Both the position numbers and the translations under genes were made by a program. From positions 31,585,210 through 31,649,209 of the forward strand of contig OX031073.1 of NCBI GenBank assembly GCA_943736015.1: DNA of 64,000 nucleotides, written 5' to 3'. The stretch's first letter is position 1; every line of letters begins with the position of its first letter. The stretch is from Tridacna crocea. Taxonomy: Eukaryota; Mollusca; Bivalvia; Cardiida; Cardiidae. Under the pieces are notes generated by a model that was not told where the DNA came from, did not search any database, and was given only the letters and a program-made list of their open reading frames with translations. Positions 49,742 to 62,300 of the stretch are shown here, one piece after another.

Positions 49742-49971
49742 CTCTTTACCAAACGACAAAATTATAGACTGTCCAAATTGAGAGCATTTGCAGACGGCAA
49801 AATAAAATTTAATGTGACAAAGAAACTGAAATTTGTTTTGGGAAGGGAAGAAAACATCGTGGGAAAAGAAGAAAATGCTGGTTACCAGCATTTTCTCCTT
49901 TTCCCACGATGTTTTCAACAGGCTTCTTTCACAGGGTCGTTAAAAGTCAGGATTGTGTGGTAAAGGGTTAA
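49738..49971 (+). mobile_element. TTAA-pal element, full length, paired arm change
   Basis: Shares TTAA 49738-49741 with the previous copy. Outer arms ACATCGTGGG / CCCACGATGT carry a matched T-to-C / A-to-G change. Confidence 0.94.
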
Positions 49972-50151
49972 GAGTTAATTAACGTTGTTACCACTAACAG
50001 ATGTGTTGGTCCATAGATTATATCACTCGAAAGTAACTCCATAAACTGTCAATATTCCACACTACATAGAGTGACAGTAAACATTGTCTCAATGACCACA
50101 TTAAGCTTAAACTGCTAACAAAATGAAACAAAAATTTCACTCCAGTAATAA

Positions 50152-50538
50152 TTAAGGTAAGACCCGTGTAATGCACTTCCGGTTAACATGGGGCAAAATT
50201 CTAATTGGTTGATAAATAAGGATAAATAAGGATTTATGCAGAAATAATAGTATTAGTTTTGCACATTTCTAACGGATCAGAAATTCCGTTTATGTCTTTC
50301 TTGAAATTATTTTTTGATACTTTAGTTAGTTCTCTGAGAAGGGAGGTAATTATTGTCTCTTTTTGAATTGAGAATATGGTGATTTTAGATTTATAAATGA
50401 TAATTTAAAGAAGGAATAAAATGCAAAAAATGAATTGGTGAAAGTAGTTCAATAATACTCATTTTTAATTATAGCTAATTTTGCAGGATGATATTTTTGT
50501 GGAAATAGCGGTTTTCCATTACATAGGTCTTACCTTAA
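50152..50538. mobile_element. TTAA-flanked element with GGTAAGACC ends, copy 2
   Basis: TTAAGGTAAGACCCGTGTAA to TTACATAGGTCTTACCTTAA; 387 bp, similar along its length to 12875-13255. Confidence 0.93.
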
Positions 50539-50587
50539 TAACAAAATTTGAAAGTTGGTTTTACCGTAAAGAACATATCGTATCTTG

Positions 50588-50641
50588 CATTGTAGATTGA
50601 AGACCAGACTGTATGTCTGATCTTAGTCTACACTGTCGGCT
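50588..50641. repeat. short GATCAGACTG-type hairpin
   Basis: TGTAGATTGAAGACCAGACT and GTCTGATCTTAGTCTACACT in inverted order. Confidence 0.6.
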
Positions 50642-50677
50642 ATGAAGTGCCCCGAGTGGCGTTAAGCAGCTTAGGTG

Positions 50678-50891
50678 TTAAACCTTTACCAAAAAATCCC
50701 TGATTAAAGTCTCTAAAAACATTGTGGGAAAAGAAGAAAATGCTGGTAACCAGCATTTTTTTTCCTTTTCCAACAATGTTTTCTACCCTACTGATAACAA
50801 ATTTCAATTTCTGAGACACGTTTATTTTGTATTTCTGCAAGTGCTTTAAATTTGGACAAGTCTAAATTTTTGTCGTCTTATGAAGGGTTAA
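50678..50891 (-). mobile_element. TTAA-pal element
   Basis: TTAAACCTTTACCAAAAAAT start, core complete, end GAAGGGTTAA; the CTGAGAAAGAAGCC part is deleted. Confidence 0.85.
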
Positions 50892-51125
50892 GCGAGCAGC
50901 CAGTACTGCGCGAACACGTATTGACTTCATGCACCTGTTTTATAACGGCGCATTTACAGTTACCCTTTCCCACAATGTTTTATCCCCTTTCGAAGACAAA
51001 TACAATACGGATACTTGAAAAACACTTAAGGACATATGTCTATGTCACATTTTTTTTTGTTCGCAGATGTTCCCTTTTTCTTACACTTTTTTACATTCCG
51101 TACCTCAGTTTGAGTTGAGTGTAGG

Positions 51126-51239
51126 ACCCCCCCCCCCTCCAGAACAAAGCCCTCCCCTCCAGAACAAAGCCCCCCCCAAAGCCCCCTCCCCCGGACAACA
51201 CCCTTACTGGACAAAAGCCCCCCCCAGGACAAAACCCTC
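51126..51239. repeat. degenerate GGACAAAACCCCC repeat, left part
   Basis: CCAGAACAAAGCCC, GGACAAAAGCCCC and AGGACAAAACCC alternate with C-runs. It resumes after the LINE at 52033-52072 (AGGATAAAACCTCC, AGACAAAACCCCC). Confidence 0.75.
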
Positions 51240-52032
51240 GTTGATTTGATCGTTTGTCAAATAAATTATGTAATGGTTCATTATCATCACGCGATTGGTG
51301 GAAAGTGCTTAAAAGTTTTATCAAACCTTCTTCTTCTGAATGCTTACCACCACTCTATGATACTGACAACGATACAATGGTCACTGATGTTAATGCCAAA
51401 GCAAGTTTACTCAATTCATTCTTTGTTACTCAAACTAGACTAAATGAAAACGATCATGCCTTACCAACTGAACTCTTAGAAAATGATCAGTATTCTTTAA
51501 CTTCAGTATTCATCGATTCTTTGGAAGTCAGGAACGTGCTTATAAATCTAAATGTTGAAAAAGCTCCAGGACCTGACGGTATCAGTAACATCATTTTACG
51601 CGAGTCAGCGAACCAGTTGGCTAATCCCTTATGTCAATTCTTTAACTTCAGCTTGGAGACTTGTAAACTACCCCTTTCATGGAAGATGTCTAATGTCTGT
51701 CCAGTTTTTAAGAATGGTGATCCTTCCCTAATGAAGAAATCTTTTTGAAAGTTCAGTCGTATATAAGGGAAAGTAAGCGTTTTAACGAATGATTTTCAAA
51801 AAGGTCCACCTCTACCTCTCTCTGTCTCTCTTTCTCTCTTTTTGTCTCTCTTTCTCCAGCTTGCTCACCAATTTTTGTATGTATATGTTTGTTTTTTTTC
51901 TTTTTCTCATTTTCTTTATTTCTGTCATGTGGATGTTGTTGCTTTGGAAAGGGACTCTATAAGCTCTTATCAGCTTTCGTCCCAATCCATTTGTATGTTT
52001 ATATATACAATAAAATATGTTTAAACTAAACT
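51240..52032 (+). mobile_element. non-LTR retrotransposon (LINE) remnant: partial RT joined to 3'UTR
   Basis: Open frame from about 51245 to 51748 contains KAPGPDGIS, then QFFNFSLETCKLPLSWKMSN and VCPVFKNGDPS, the N-terminal (fingers) part of a LINE reverse transcriptase. It stops where the next conserved RT block would start. The remainder is 3'UTR-like (CTTTGGAAAGGGACTCTATA, AATAAAATATGTTTAAAC). AACCCTC at 51233-51239 and 52033-52039 is the target duplication. Catalytic RT residues and the endonuclease are absent. Confidence 0.88.
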
Positions 52033-52448
52033 AACCCTCACAGGATAAAACCTCCTTAAGACAAAACCCCCATCATATATAAAGGCTCAAAAATCAGCAT
52101 ATATTTTTCATATTCTCTTATTGTTTTCCTTTTTACTTTGTTTCTTAAACAGGTTTAGATAAAATAGAACAAAAAATTTCAATGGACTTGCAATAGGAAA
52201 GGTGAACTCTGAATATTTAGGAACAGAAAACATCATTAGAAGAGGGGATAACACAATCACTTGATTCCATGTCCTTGATGTGAAGAAATATAATATTGGC
52301 AAAGGAGAAATTAGTTTGAAAGGCAATTTCTCACTTTCCCTAAATATTATCGTCCCTATTTGATGCCTAATTTTTAATTCACACACATGTAACCCATTAC
52401 CAGATAACAAAAAATTAGATTGGTCAAAATTGAAACAAGTCGCAAATG

Positions 52449-52612
52449 AAATCAACCATGAAAGGCAGTTACATCTTTAATAAAAAAATCACTGTTAGAA
52501 TCACTCAAAATTTGAGAAAACACATAATTTTAACAGTTTTAAAGTATTCAAAACAAGTCTCTTTGATTTAAAGAAAAAATCAAACATGAACGGCAGTTAC
52601 ATCTTTAGCCTT
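52449..52612 (+). repeat. direct repeat pair
   Basis: AAATCAACCATGAAAGGCAG and AAATCAAACATGAACGGCAG, each followed by TTACATCTTTA, about 133 bp apart. Confidence 0.7.
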
Positions 52613-53402
52613 TAATTATACTTGATTTGGGTTTGTTTTTCAAAGTGTGTATTCCTGAAATTTACTTTGCATTCGCGAAAGTTACGGAATGTTTCCGTGA
52701 CCATTCGGAAAATAAGACAACCTCATGAGACACCGAGGCTTGAAATATAATTTTGATTTATGTAAATTACCTGGGTCGTGTTAAATGAACTAGGCAATCG
52801 TATATTTCTAGCTGTAATTAATAAGTCGGTTGCCCTTTTAAAAAATCTGGAAATCGCAGAAGCGGAAGAAAAATAGGAGATTTATGAATGACCAGGATGC
52901 CAAGTCACGCCAAAACAGATATTTATCATACAGGAAGGCAATTCATTTTGTTAATAAGTTAAAAATGAATCGTATTAAAATGTCCTCCTTGATATTCTCT
53001 TTTTTTTTTGCGATATTTTTCACAAGATATTAGAAAGTACCATTTCTGTGCAAAATAAATACTATATTTGTCTGCTGATATTTTTTGCATCAAAATGATT
53101 AGAAAATAAGAGTTTTAACATAATTCAACAGTATTATTTTAAACTGTTATTGACTGGTAGCATGAATATGATTAAAACTTTTGACTTGTAAAATAACAGT
53201 TTGCACATTTTTGTAATTACATGTACGGTTTGCTTTTTGTATTGAAAGTTGTTCCATAGAAACTATGAAGTATGAAATAATGGTATGCAATGATTGCAAT
53301 TAGTTTATTTACTTCCTAATAATGATATCAATAATAAACATTAGAGACCCCCAATATCAGTCAAAAGTATGTATGTTAAGAAATTTTCATTTAAAAATGT
53401 TT
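52613..53402. other. intergenic, AT-rich, no feature recognised
   Basis: No repeat, gene fragment or hairpin of note. Confidence 0.4.
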
Positions 53403-53631
53403 TTAACCCATTACCACACAATCCCTACTTTTGACGCCCCTGAGAAAGAAGCCTTTTGAAAACATTGTGGGAAAAGGAGAAAATGCTGGTAACCAGCATT
53501 TTCTCCTTTTCCCACAATGTTTTCTACCCTTTCCAAATCAATTTTCAATTTTTGATTCACATTTATTTTGTCATCTGCATATGCTTTCAATTTGGACAAG
53601 TCCAAAATTTTGTTGTGTGGTAAAGAGTTAA
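53403..53631 (-). mobile_element. TTAA-pal element, full length, closest to consensus
   Basis: TTAACCCATTACCACAC to GGTAAAGAGTTAA, with a perfect palindrome (ACATTGTGGGAAAAGGAGAA and its complement). A good type copy. Confidence 0.96.
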
Positions 53632-53659
53632 GTCATCAGCTGCAACTACGAAAGGGTTA

Positions 53660-54110
53660 AGTATGATCAGTTTCACTTATCAAACAACTAATTTTAGATT
53701 TTTTCATATTGAGAGAACATGCATTAAACACATCAAGATAGGATAAAACATTGTTGGAAAAGGAGAAATTGTATGTTATGAGCAAGAAAAGTAAAAGGAC
53801 ACCCATCTAAAATTGCAGTGTATGGGAAAGGGTTAAATATTGAAAGAATCTGCATACAACACATCAATATAGGGAAGTGTGGGAAAAGGAGAAATGTTGT
53901 TATCGACAGTTTCTCGTTTTCCTAAAATGTTTTCCAAAGCCAGCAGCTGAAGACTGGAGAAGTTTTAATGACAACTAGTTCCCCTTATCAAACAAATAAT
54001 ACCAGACTCTTACATATTGAAATAATCTATATACAATACATCAAGATAGATATAAAACATTCTGGGAAAATTAAAAATTGGCTTCTCCTTTTCTCAAAAT
54101 ACTTCTAGAT
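53660..54110 (+). mobile_element. cluster of old TTAA-pal relatives
   Basis: Three diverged units with CTTATCAAACAA, TACATATTGA or TTCATATTGA, ACACATCAAGATAG and GGGAAAAGGAGAAAT. Palindromes are decayed. Possibly an older subfamily. Confidence 0.45.
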
Positions 54111-54204
54111 TTTGTGAAATAAAAAGCTTTCTATACATCATATATACTGTATATATAAAACCTGCCCAATCGGCCGCCTGTATAAGAGCGCCACCTGCTT
54201 AATC

Positions 54205-54487
54205 TTTCAATTAGAATAGTTGGTTGGTTGGTTGTATTGGGGTTTAACGCCACTTTAACAGCTATGGTCATATCATGGCGGTCCGTGACGCACGTGTTTC
54301 CTGGCTTTCTCAACCGGTACTAACACGACTTTCTTTCCAAAGCCACCGACTACTTTTCTCACATGCTTTTAGCAGAGGTGAGAGGCGAAAATACGCCGGA
54401 AAGAAAGCTCGTCTCATCCGCGTATAGAACTCACAACCACCAGGTCATGAGTCCAACATGCTCACCACTGAGCCACCCGGGCTACTA
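54205..54487 (-). mobile_element. tRNA-derived SINE, minus strand
   Basis: Reverse complement of the 17758-18023 type: tail GTTGGTTGGTTGGTTG at the left, GGTTTAACGCCACTTTAACA, TTTCCAAAGCCACCGAC, and head with CTCACCACTGAGCCACCCGG (box A reversed) at the right. Confidence 0.9.
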
Positions 54488-55055
54488 AATGATACAATCA
54501 CTGTGATAAGGGACAAAGTACACTATATCCGGCGGATTGGTCTGTGCTGGAAATAGGACGGAAAACAACTATAAACCATTGTTTATGGTACATGTTTCAC
54601 GGATACGTACTCTTTTTAAATTTAGTACAATGTTTGTAATTTCACAGCGTGAGTTATAATGGCAGATACATAAAAAATGCTTCTAAATAAATGCTTGTAA
54701 TAGATATTGGATCTTTTTTCCACAAGTTATGTCTATTTGAAACAGATTTTTTTAAAAACTCATTATCTTGAACTGATTACATTTCTGTGAGGGGGTGGTC
54801 ATTTAACCCAACGACTTTTAAACAAATTATTAACAAAAAAAGCAAAGTGTGAAATCAAACCTATTGCAATTCAGACTTATTTTTGCCAGTGGAAAAAAAT
54901 ACTGTTTTTGGTCAGTGTAGATGAAGGATAAGATTGCACGTTATGTGCAGTAAGATCTTTCCCTATATTTTCGTCAACAGCACCAAGTAGCCTACTCGGA
55001 GGCTAGAAGATATTGTGTCGCTTTTAGTTGAACCTGTTTTATTAGCTTACTTCAT
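54488..55055. other. intergenic with one hairpin repeat
   Basis: 54907-54965 is a diverged GATCAGACTGCA hairpin (GTGTAGATGAAGGATAAGAT, GTGCAGTAAGATCTTTCCC). Otherwise nothing. Confidence 0.45.
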
Positions 55056-55089
55056 ACAACTGGTACAAATAGCCGTTCTGTTAGTGCAT

Positions 55090-55980
55090 GACGCCTATAC
55101 AGACGTTAGTTACTGTTCTCATAATTCTAGACTAACCAATAACCATTGTGTTAACCTATAAAGTCACGAGAACTCGACAATTTTATTAAGACATATCATA
55201 TAACCGTTTAAATAAATATACTTTTGCTGTGGACATATCAATGAAACGTTCTATAACTAACCGTTTTATTTACACTAGACTTCATGTATCCATAAGACCA
55301 GTTACTAACTGTTCTATTTATGCTTATTTTCATGTAGACAAAACATCTAACAGTTATATCAAACTTTTAGACTTCATGAAGCAAAAATAACTAACTATCA
55401 ACCCTTGACTTCACGTTGATATTACGGTATCATTCAGCTATCGCTAGATCTCACACGATATAGCAACAAAGTGTAACGAACCTTTCACCTCTTAAACATT
55501 TTATTTACTAATAACAATTGAGTTCTTCCATACGTGACTAACAATTAAGTCACAAATGACTTCTTGAAGCAATAACAAGTAATGGTTTAGTAAAGCTTGA
55601 CTTCTTGTAGACATAATTACTTTTTCAAGTAATGCGTCACATCATGTAGACATAACCACGCATTTTCTATTATCTTTCTTGACTCCATGTAGATACAATA
55701 ACTAACTTTCGAGTAATTCCTGTCCACATGTGTCCACAAAGACTAACTGTCTTGTAACTCTTGACTTGGTGTTCAACAATTGCCGTAAAAACTAATTTTC
55801 TAGTAATTTCTGAATGCATGTTTAGACAAAATAACTAACTTTCAAGTTGACTGCAGAAAAACTAAATTTCAGGTGATTCTTTACATTATGTAGACACAAC
55901 ATATTTGCTAGTGACACATGACTGTATGTAGCCTTACTAAATAATTGTCAAGTAACTCTTGACAGCAAAACATAACTAGA
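55090..55980. repeat. old, AT-rich version of the 41-bp satellite
   Basis: Diverged units such as CTTGACTCCATGTAGATACA + ATAACTAACTTTCGAGTAAT (55678-55717) and CTGAATGCATGTTTAGACAA + AATAACTAACTTTCAAG (55810-55846). They align base for base with CCTGACTGCGTGCAGACGCG + GTAACTGACTTTCCAGTAGT of the satellite. Differences are largely C-to-T and G-to-A at CpG. Confidence 0.78.
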
Positions 55981-56308
55981 AGGCCCTGAAGGGCCTGAAA
56001 TCCCTCTACTGGCAGAGATTTTGCTGTTATGCTAGCATACATTATGAATTCATGATGCAAAAAGACAAAAAAAAAACAAACCCCAGTGTGTTCTTGCAAG
56101 TGGGCTTGAACCCATTAAGACACTATTTGTAGACATCGTGAATTCAGCAAATCGTGAAAAAATCGAAATGAAATTTCTACGATTCAAGCTGTTGATGAGA
56201 CAAAGGAACTGTGCGAGTTTCACAAAAGTCTGATTACAAATTTATGCAGAATTTGTCATGTTAACAAGAATTGAAAATTTTCAAATTGAAATGGCTACTT
56301 ACAGACTT
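55981..56308. other. non-repetitive spacer between old and young satellite
   Basis: AAGGCCCTGAAGGGCCT palindrome at 55980; the rest is unrecognised. Confidence 0.5.
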
Positions 56309-59300
56309 TCTTAGACATGGTTAACTCACTTTCCAGTAGTCTGGTACTGTGTGTCGACATGGTAACTAGCGTTTCAGTAGTCCGTTACTGCGTGTAGACA
56401 CAGTAACTAGCATTCCAGTTGGCCCTGACTGCGTGCAGACGCGGTAACTGGCGTTCCAGTAGTCCCTGACTGCGTGCAGACGCGGTGACTGGCGTTCCAG
56501 TAGTCCCTGACTGTGTGCAGACGCGGTAACTGGCGTTCCCTGACTGCATGCAGATGCGGTAACTGGCGTTCCAGTAGTCCCTGACTGCGGGCAGATGCGG
56601 TAACTGACTTTCCAAAAGTCCCCGACCGCGTGCATACGCGGTAACTGGCGTTCCAGTAGCCCCTGACCGCGTGCAGACGCGGTAACTGGCGTTCCAGTAG
56701 CCCCTGACCGCGTGCAGACGCGGTAACTGGCGTTCCAGTAGCCCCTGACCGCGTGCAGACGCGGTAACTGGCGTTCCAGTAGCCCCTGACCGCGTGCAGA
56801 CGCGGTTACTGGCGTTCCAGTAGCCCCTGACCGCGTGCAGACGCGGTAACTGGCGTTCCAGTAGTCCCTGACTGCGTGCAGACGCGGTAACTGACTTCCA
56901 AGTAGCCCCTGACTGCGTGCAGACGCGGTAACTGGCGTTCCAGTAGTCCCTGACCGCGTGCAGACGCGATAACTGATTTTCCAGTAGTCCCTGACCGCGT
57001 GCAGACGCGATAACTGACGTAACAGTAGTCCCTGACCGCGTGCAGACGCGGTAATTAGTGTTTCAGTAGTCCCTAACTGCGTGCAGATGCGGTAACTGAC
57101 TTTCAAGTAGTCCCTGGCTGCGTGCAGACGCGGTAACTGACTTTCCAGTCGTCCCTGGCTGCGTGCAGACGCGGTAACTGACTTTACAGTAGTCCCTGAC
57201 TGCGTCCAGACACGGTAACTTGTGTTCCAGTAGTCCCTGACTGCGTGCAGATGCAGTAACTGACTTTCCATTAGTCCCTGACTGCGTGCAGACGCGGTAA
57301 CTGACTTTACAATAGTCCCTGACTGCGTGCAGACGCGGTAACTGACTTTCCAGTAGTCCCTGACTGCGTCCAGACGCGGTAACTGACTTTCCAGTAGTCC
57401 CTGACTGCGTCCAGACACTGTTATTGTGTTCCAGTAGTCTTTGACTGCGTGCAGACACGTTAACTGACTTTACAGTATTCCCTAACTGCGTGCAGATGCG
57501 GTAACTGACTTTCCAGTAGTCTCTGACTGCGTGCAGACACGGTAACTAGCGTTCCAGTAGTCCCTGACCACATGGAGATGCGGTAACTGACTTTCCAGTA
57601 GTCCCTGACTGCGTCCAGACACTGTAACTTGTGTTCCAGTAGTCTCTGACTGCGTGCAGACACGGTAACTGACTTTACAGTATTCCCTGACTGCGTGCAG
57701 TCATGGTAACTGACTTTCCAGTAGTCCCTGACCGCGTGCAGACGCAGAAACAAGCGTTCCAGTAGTCCCTGACAGCGTGCAGACGCGGTAACTAGCATTT
57801 CCGTAGTCCCTGACTGCGTGCTGATGCAATAACTAGCATTTCCGTCTTCCCTGACTGCGTGCAGACGCGGTAACTGACTTTACAGTAGTCCCTGACTGCG
57901 TGCAGTCATGGTAACTGACTTTCCAGTAGTCCCTGACCGCGTGCAGACGCAGAAACAAGCGTTCCAGTAGTCCCTGACAGCGTGCAGACGCGGTAACTAG
58001 CATATCCGTAGTCCCTGACTGCGTGCTGATGCAATAACTAGCATTTCCGTAGTCCCTGACTGCGTGCAGACGCGGTAACTGACTTTCCAGTAGTCCCTGA
58101 CTGCGTGCAAACGCCGTAACTAGCGTTCCAGTAGTCCCTAACTGCGTGCAGATGCGGTAACTGACTTTCCAGTAGTCTCTGACTGCGTACAGACGCGGTA
58201 ACTAGCGTTCCAGTAGTCCCTGACCACGTGCAGATGCGGTAACTGACTTTCCAGTAGTCCCTGACTGTGTGCAGATGCAATAACTAGCGTTCCAGTAGTG
58301 CCTAACTGCGTGCAGATGCGGTAACTGATTTTCCAGCAGTCCCTGACTGTGTGCAGACGCAGTAACTAGCGTTCCAGTAGTGCCTAACTGCGTGCAGATG
58401 CGGTAACTGATTTTCCAGCAGTCTCTGACTGCGTGCAGACACAGTAACTAGCGTTCCAGTAGTCCCTGACCACGTGCAGACGCCGTAACTGACTTTCCAG
58501 TAGTCCCTCACTGCGTCCAGACGCGGTAACTGACTTTACAGTAGTCCCTGACTGCGTCCAGACACAGTAACTTGTCTTCCAGTAGTGCCTAACTGCGTGC
58601 AGATGCGGTAACTGATTTTCCAGCAGTCTCTGACTGCGTGCAGACACAGTAACTAGCGTTCCAGTAGTCCCTGACCACGTGCAGACGCCGTAACTGACTT
58701 TCCAGTAGTCCCTCACTGCGTCCAGACGCGGTAACTGACTTTACAGTAGTCCCTGACTGCGTCCAGACACAGTAACTTGTCTTCCAGTAGTCCCTGACTG
58801 CATGCAGATGCGGAAACTGACTTTCCAGTAGTCCCTGACTGCGTGCAGATGCAGTAACTAGCATTTCCGTAGTCCCTGACTGCGTGCAGACGCGGTAACT
58901 GACTTTCCAGTAGTCCCTGACTGCGTGCAGACGCGGTAACTGGCGTTCCAGTAGTCCCTGACTGCGTGCAGACGCGGTAACTGGCGTTCCAGTAGTCCCT
59001 GACCGCGTGCAGACGCGGTAACTAGTGTTTCAGTAGTCCCTAACTGCCTGCAGACGCGGTAACTGACTTTCCAGTAGTCCCTGACTGCGTCCAGACACAG
59101 TAACTTGTGTTCCAGTAGTCCCTGACTGCGTGCAGATGCAGTAACTGACTTTCCATTAGTCCCTGACTGCGTGCAGACGCGGTAACTGACTTTACAGTAG
59201 TCCCTGACTGCGTGCAGATGCAGTAACTGACTTTCCAGTGGACCCTGACTGCGTGCAGATGCGGTAACTAGCGTTCCAGTAGTCCCTGACTGCGTGCAGA

Positions 59301-62300
59301 CACGGTAACTTACTTTACAGTAGTCCCTGACCGCGTGCAGACGCGGTAACTGACTTTCCAGTAGTCCCTGACTGCGTTAAGACGCGATAACTGGCGTTAC
59401 AGTAGTCCCTGACCGCGTGCAGACGCGGTAATTAGTGTTTCAGTAGTCCCTAACTGCCTGCAGATGCGGTAACTGACTTTCCAGTAGTCCCTGACTGCGT
59501 CCAGACACAGTAACTTGTGTTCCAGTAGTCCCTGACTGCGTGCAGATGCAGTAACTGACTTTCCATTAGTCCCTGACTGCGTGCAGACGCGGTAACTGAC
59601 TTTACAGTAGTCCCTGACTGCGTGCAGACGCGGTAACTGACTTTACAGTAGTCCCTGGCTGCGTGCAGACGCGGTAACTGACTTTCCAGTAGTCCCTGAC
59701 TGCGTCCAGACACGGTAACTTGTGTTCCAGTAGTCCCTGACTGCGTGCAGACGCGGTAACTGACTTTCCAGTAGTCCCTGACTGCGTGCAGATGCGGTAA
59801 CTGACGCGGTAACTGACTTTACAGTAGTCCCTGACCGCGTGCAGACGCGGTAAATTAGTGTTTCAGTAGTCCCTAACTGCCTGCAGACGCGGTAACTGAC
59901 TTTCCAGTAGTCCCTGACTGCGTCCAGACACAGTAACTTGTGTTCCATTAGTCCCTGACTGCGTGCAGATGCAGTAACTGACTTTCCAGTGGACCCTGAC
60001 TGCGTGCAAATGCGGTAACTAGCGTTCCAGTAGTCCCTGACTGCGTGCAGACACGGTAACTGACTTTACAGTAGTCCCTGACTGCGTGCAGACGCGGTAA
60101 CTGACTTTCCAGTAGTCCCTGACTGCGCACAGACGCGATAACTGGCGTTACAGTAGTCCCTGACCACGTGCAGACGCGGTAATTAGTGTTTCAGTAGTCC
60201 CTAACTGCATGCAGACGGGGTAACTGACTTTCAAGTAGTCCCTGGCTGCGTGCAGATGCGGTAACTGACTTTCCAGTAGTCCCTGACTGCGTCCAGACAC
60301 GGTAACTTGTGTTCCAGTAGTCCCTGACTGCGTGCAGACGCGGTAACTGACTTTCCAGTAGTCCCTGACTGCGTGCAGATGCGGTAACTAGCATTTCCGT
60401 AGTCCCTGACTGCGTGCAGACGCGGTAACTGACTTTCCAGTAGTTCCTGACTGCGTGCAGATGCGGTAACTAGCATTTCCGTAGTCCCTGACTGCGTGCA
60501 GACGCGGTAACTGACTTTCCAGTAGTCCCTGACTGCGTGCAGACGTGGTAACTGGCGTTCCAGTATTTCCTGACTGCGTGCAGACGCGGTAACTGGCGTT
60601 CCAGTAGTCCCTGACTGCATGCAGACGCGATAACTGGCGTTACAGTAGTCCCTGACCGCGTGCAGACGCGGTAATTAGTGTTTCAGTAGTCCCTAACTGC
60701 CTGCAGACGCGGTAACTGACTTTCCAGTAGTCCCTGACTGCGTCCAGACACAGTAACTTGTGTTCCATTAGTCCCTGACTGCGTGCAGATGCAGTAACTG
60801 ACTTTCCAGTGGACCCTGACTGCGTGCAAATGCGGTAACTGACTTTCCAGTAGTCCCTGACTGCGTCCAGACACAGTAACTTGTGTTCCATTAGTCCCTG
60901 ACCGCGCACAGACGCGATAACTGGCGTTACAGTAGTCCCTGACCACGTGCAGACGCGGTAATTAGTGTTTCAGTAGTCCCTAACTGCATGCAGACGGGGT
61001 AACTGACTTTCAAGTAGTCCCTGGCTGCGTGCAGATGCGGTAACTGACTTTCCAGTAGTCCCTGACTGCGTGCAGATGCGGTAACTAGCATTTCCGTAGT
61101 CCCTGACTGCGTGCAGACGCGGTAACTGACTTTCCAGTAGTCCCTGACTGCGTGCAGACGCGGTAACTGACTTTCCAGTGGTCCCTGACTGCGTGCAGAT
61201 GCGGTAACTAGCGTTGCAGTAGTCCCTGACTGTGTGCAGACGCGGTAACTGACTTTACAGTAGTCCCTGACTGCGTGCAGATGCGGTAACTAGCATTTCC
61301 GTAGTCCCTGACTGCGTGCAGACGCGGTAACTGACTTTCCAGTAGTCCCTGACTGCGTGCAGACGCGGTAACTAGCATTTCCGTAGTCCCTGACTGCGTC
61401 CAGACACGGTAACTTGTCTTCCAGTAGTCCCTGACTGCGTGCAGATGCGGTAACTAGCATTTCCGTAGTCCCTGACTGCGTGCAGACGCGGTAACTGACT
61501 TTCCAGTAGTCCCTGACTGCGTGCAGACGCGGTAACTGGCGTTCCAGTAGTCCCTGACTGCGTGCAGACGCGGTAACTGGCGTTCCAGTAGTCCCTGACT
61601 GCGTGCAGACGCGATAACTGGCGTTACAGTAGTCCCTGACCGCATGCAGACGCCGTAATTAGTGTTTCAGTAGTCCCTAACTGCCTGCTGACTTTCCAGT
61701 AGTCCCTGACTGCGTCCAGACACAGTAACTTGTGTTCCAGTAGTCCCTGACTGCGTGCAGATGCGGTAACTGACTTTCCAGTGGTCCCTGACTGCATGCA
61801 GATGCGGTAACTAGCGTTGCAGTAGACCCTGACTGTGTGCAGACACGGTAACTGACTTTACAGTAGTCCCTGACTGCGTGCACACGCGGTAACTAGCGTT
61901 CCAGTAACTAGATGCAGATGCAATAACTAGCATTTCCGTCTTCCCTGACTGCGTGCAGACGCGGTAACTGACTTTACAGAAGTCCCTGACTGCGTGCAGA
62001 CACGGTAACTGACTTTACAGTAGTCCCTGACTGCGTGCAGACGCGGTAACTGACTTTCCAGTAGTCCCTGACCGCGCACAGACGCAATAACTGGCGTTAC
62101 AGTAGTCCCTGACCACTTGCAGACGCGGTAATTAGTGTTTCAGTAGTCCCTAACTGCGTGCAGACGCGGTAACTGACTTTCAAGTAGTCCCTGGCTGCGT
62201 GCAGATGCGGTAACTGACTTTCCAGTAGTCCCTGACTGCGTGCAGACGCGGTAACTTACTTTACAGTAGTCCCTGACCGCGTGCAGACGCGGTAACTGAC

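Noticed and set aside
56366..57418. 350-codon open frame on the minus strand
   Set aside because: It is the 41-bp satellite read three times per 123 bp. The consensus simply lacks TTA, CTA and TCA on the + strand, so all minus frames stay open until a variant unit adds a stop.
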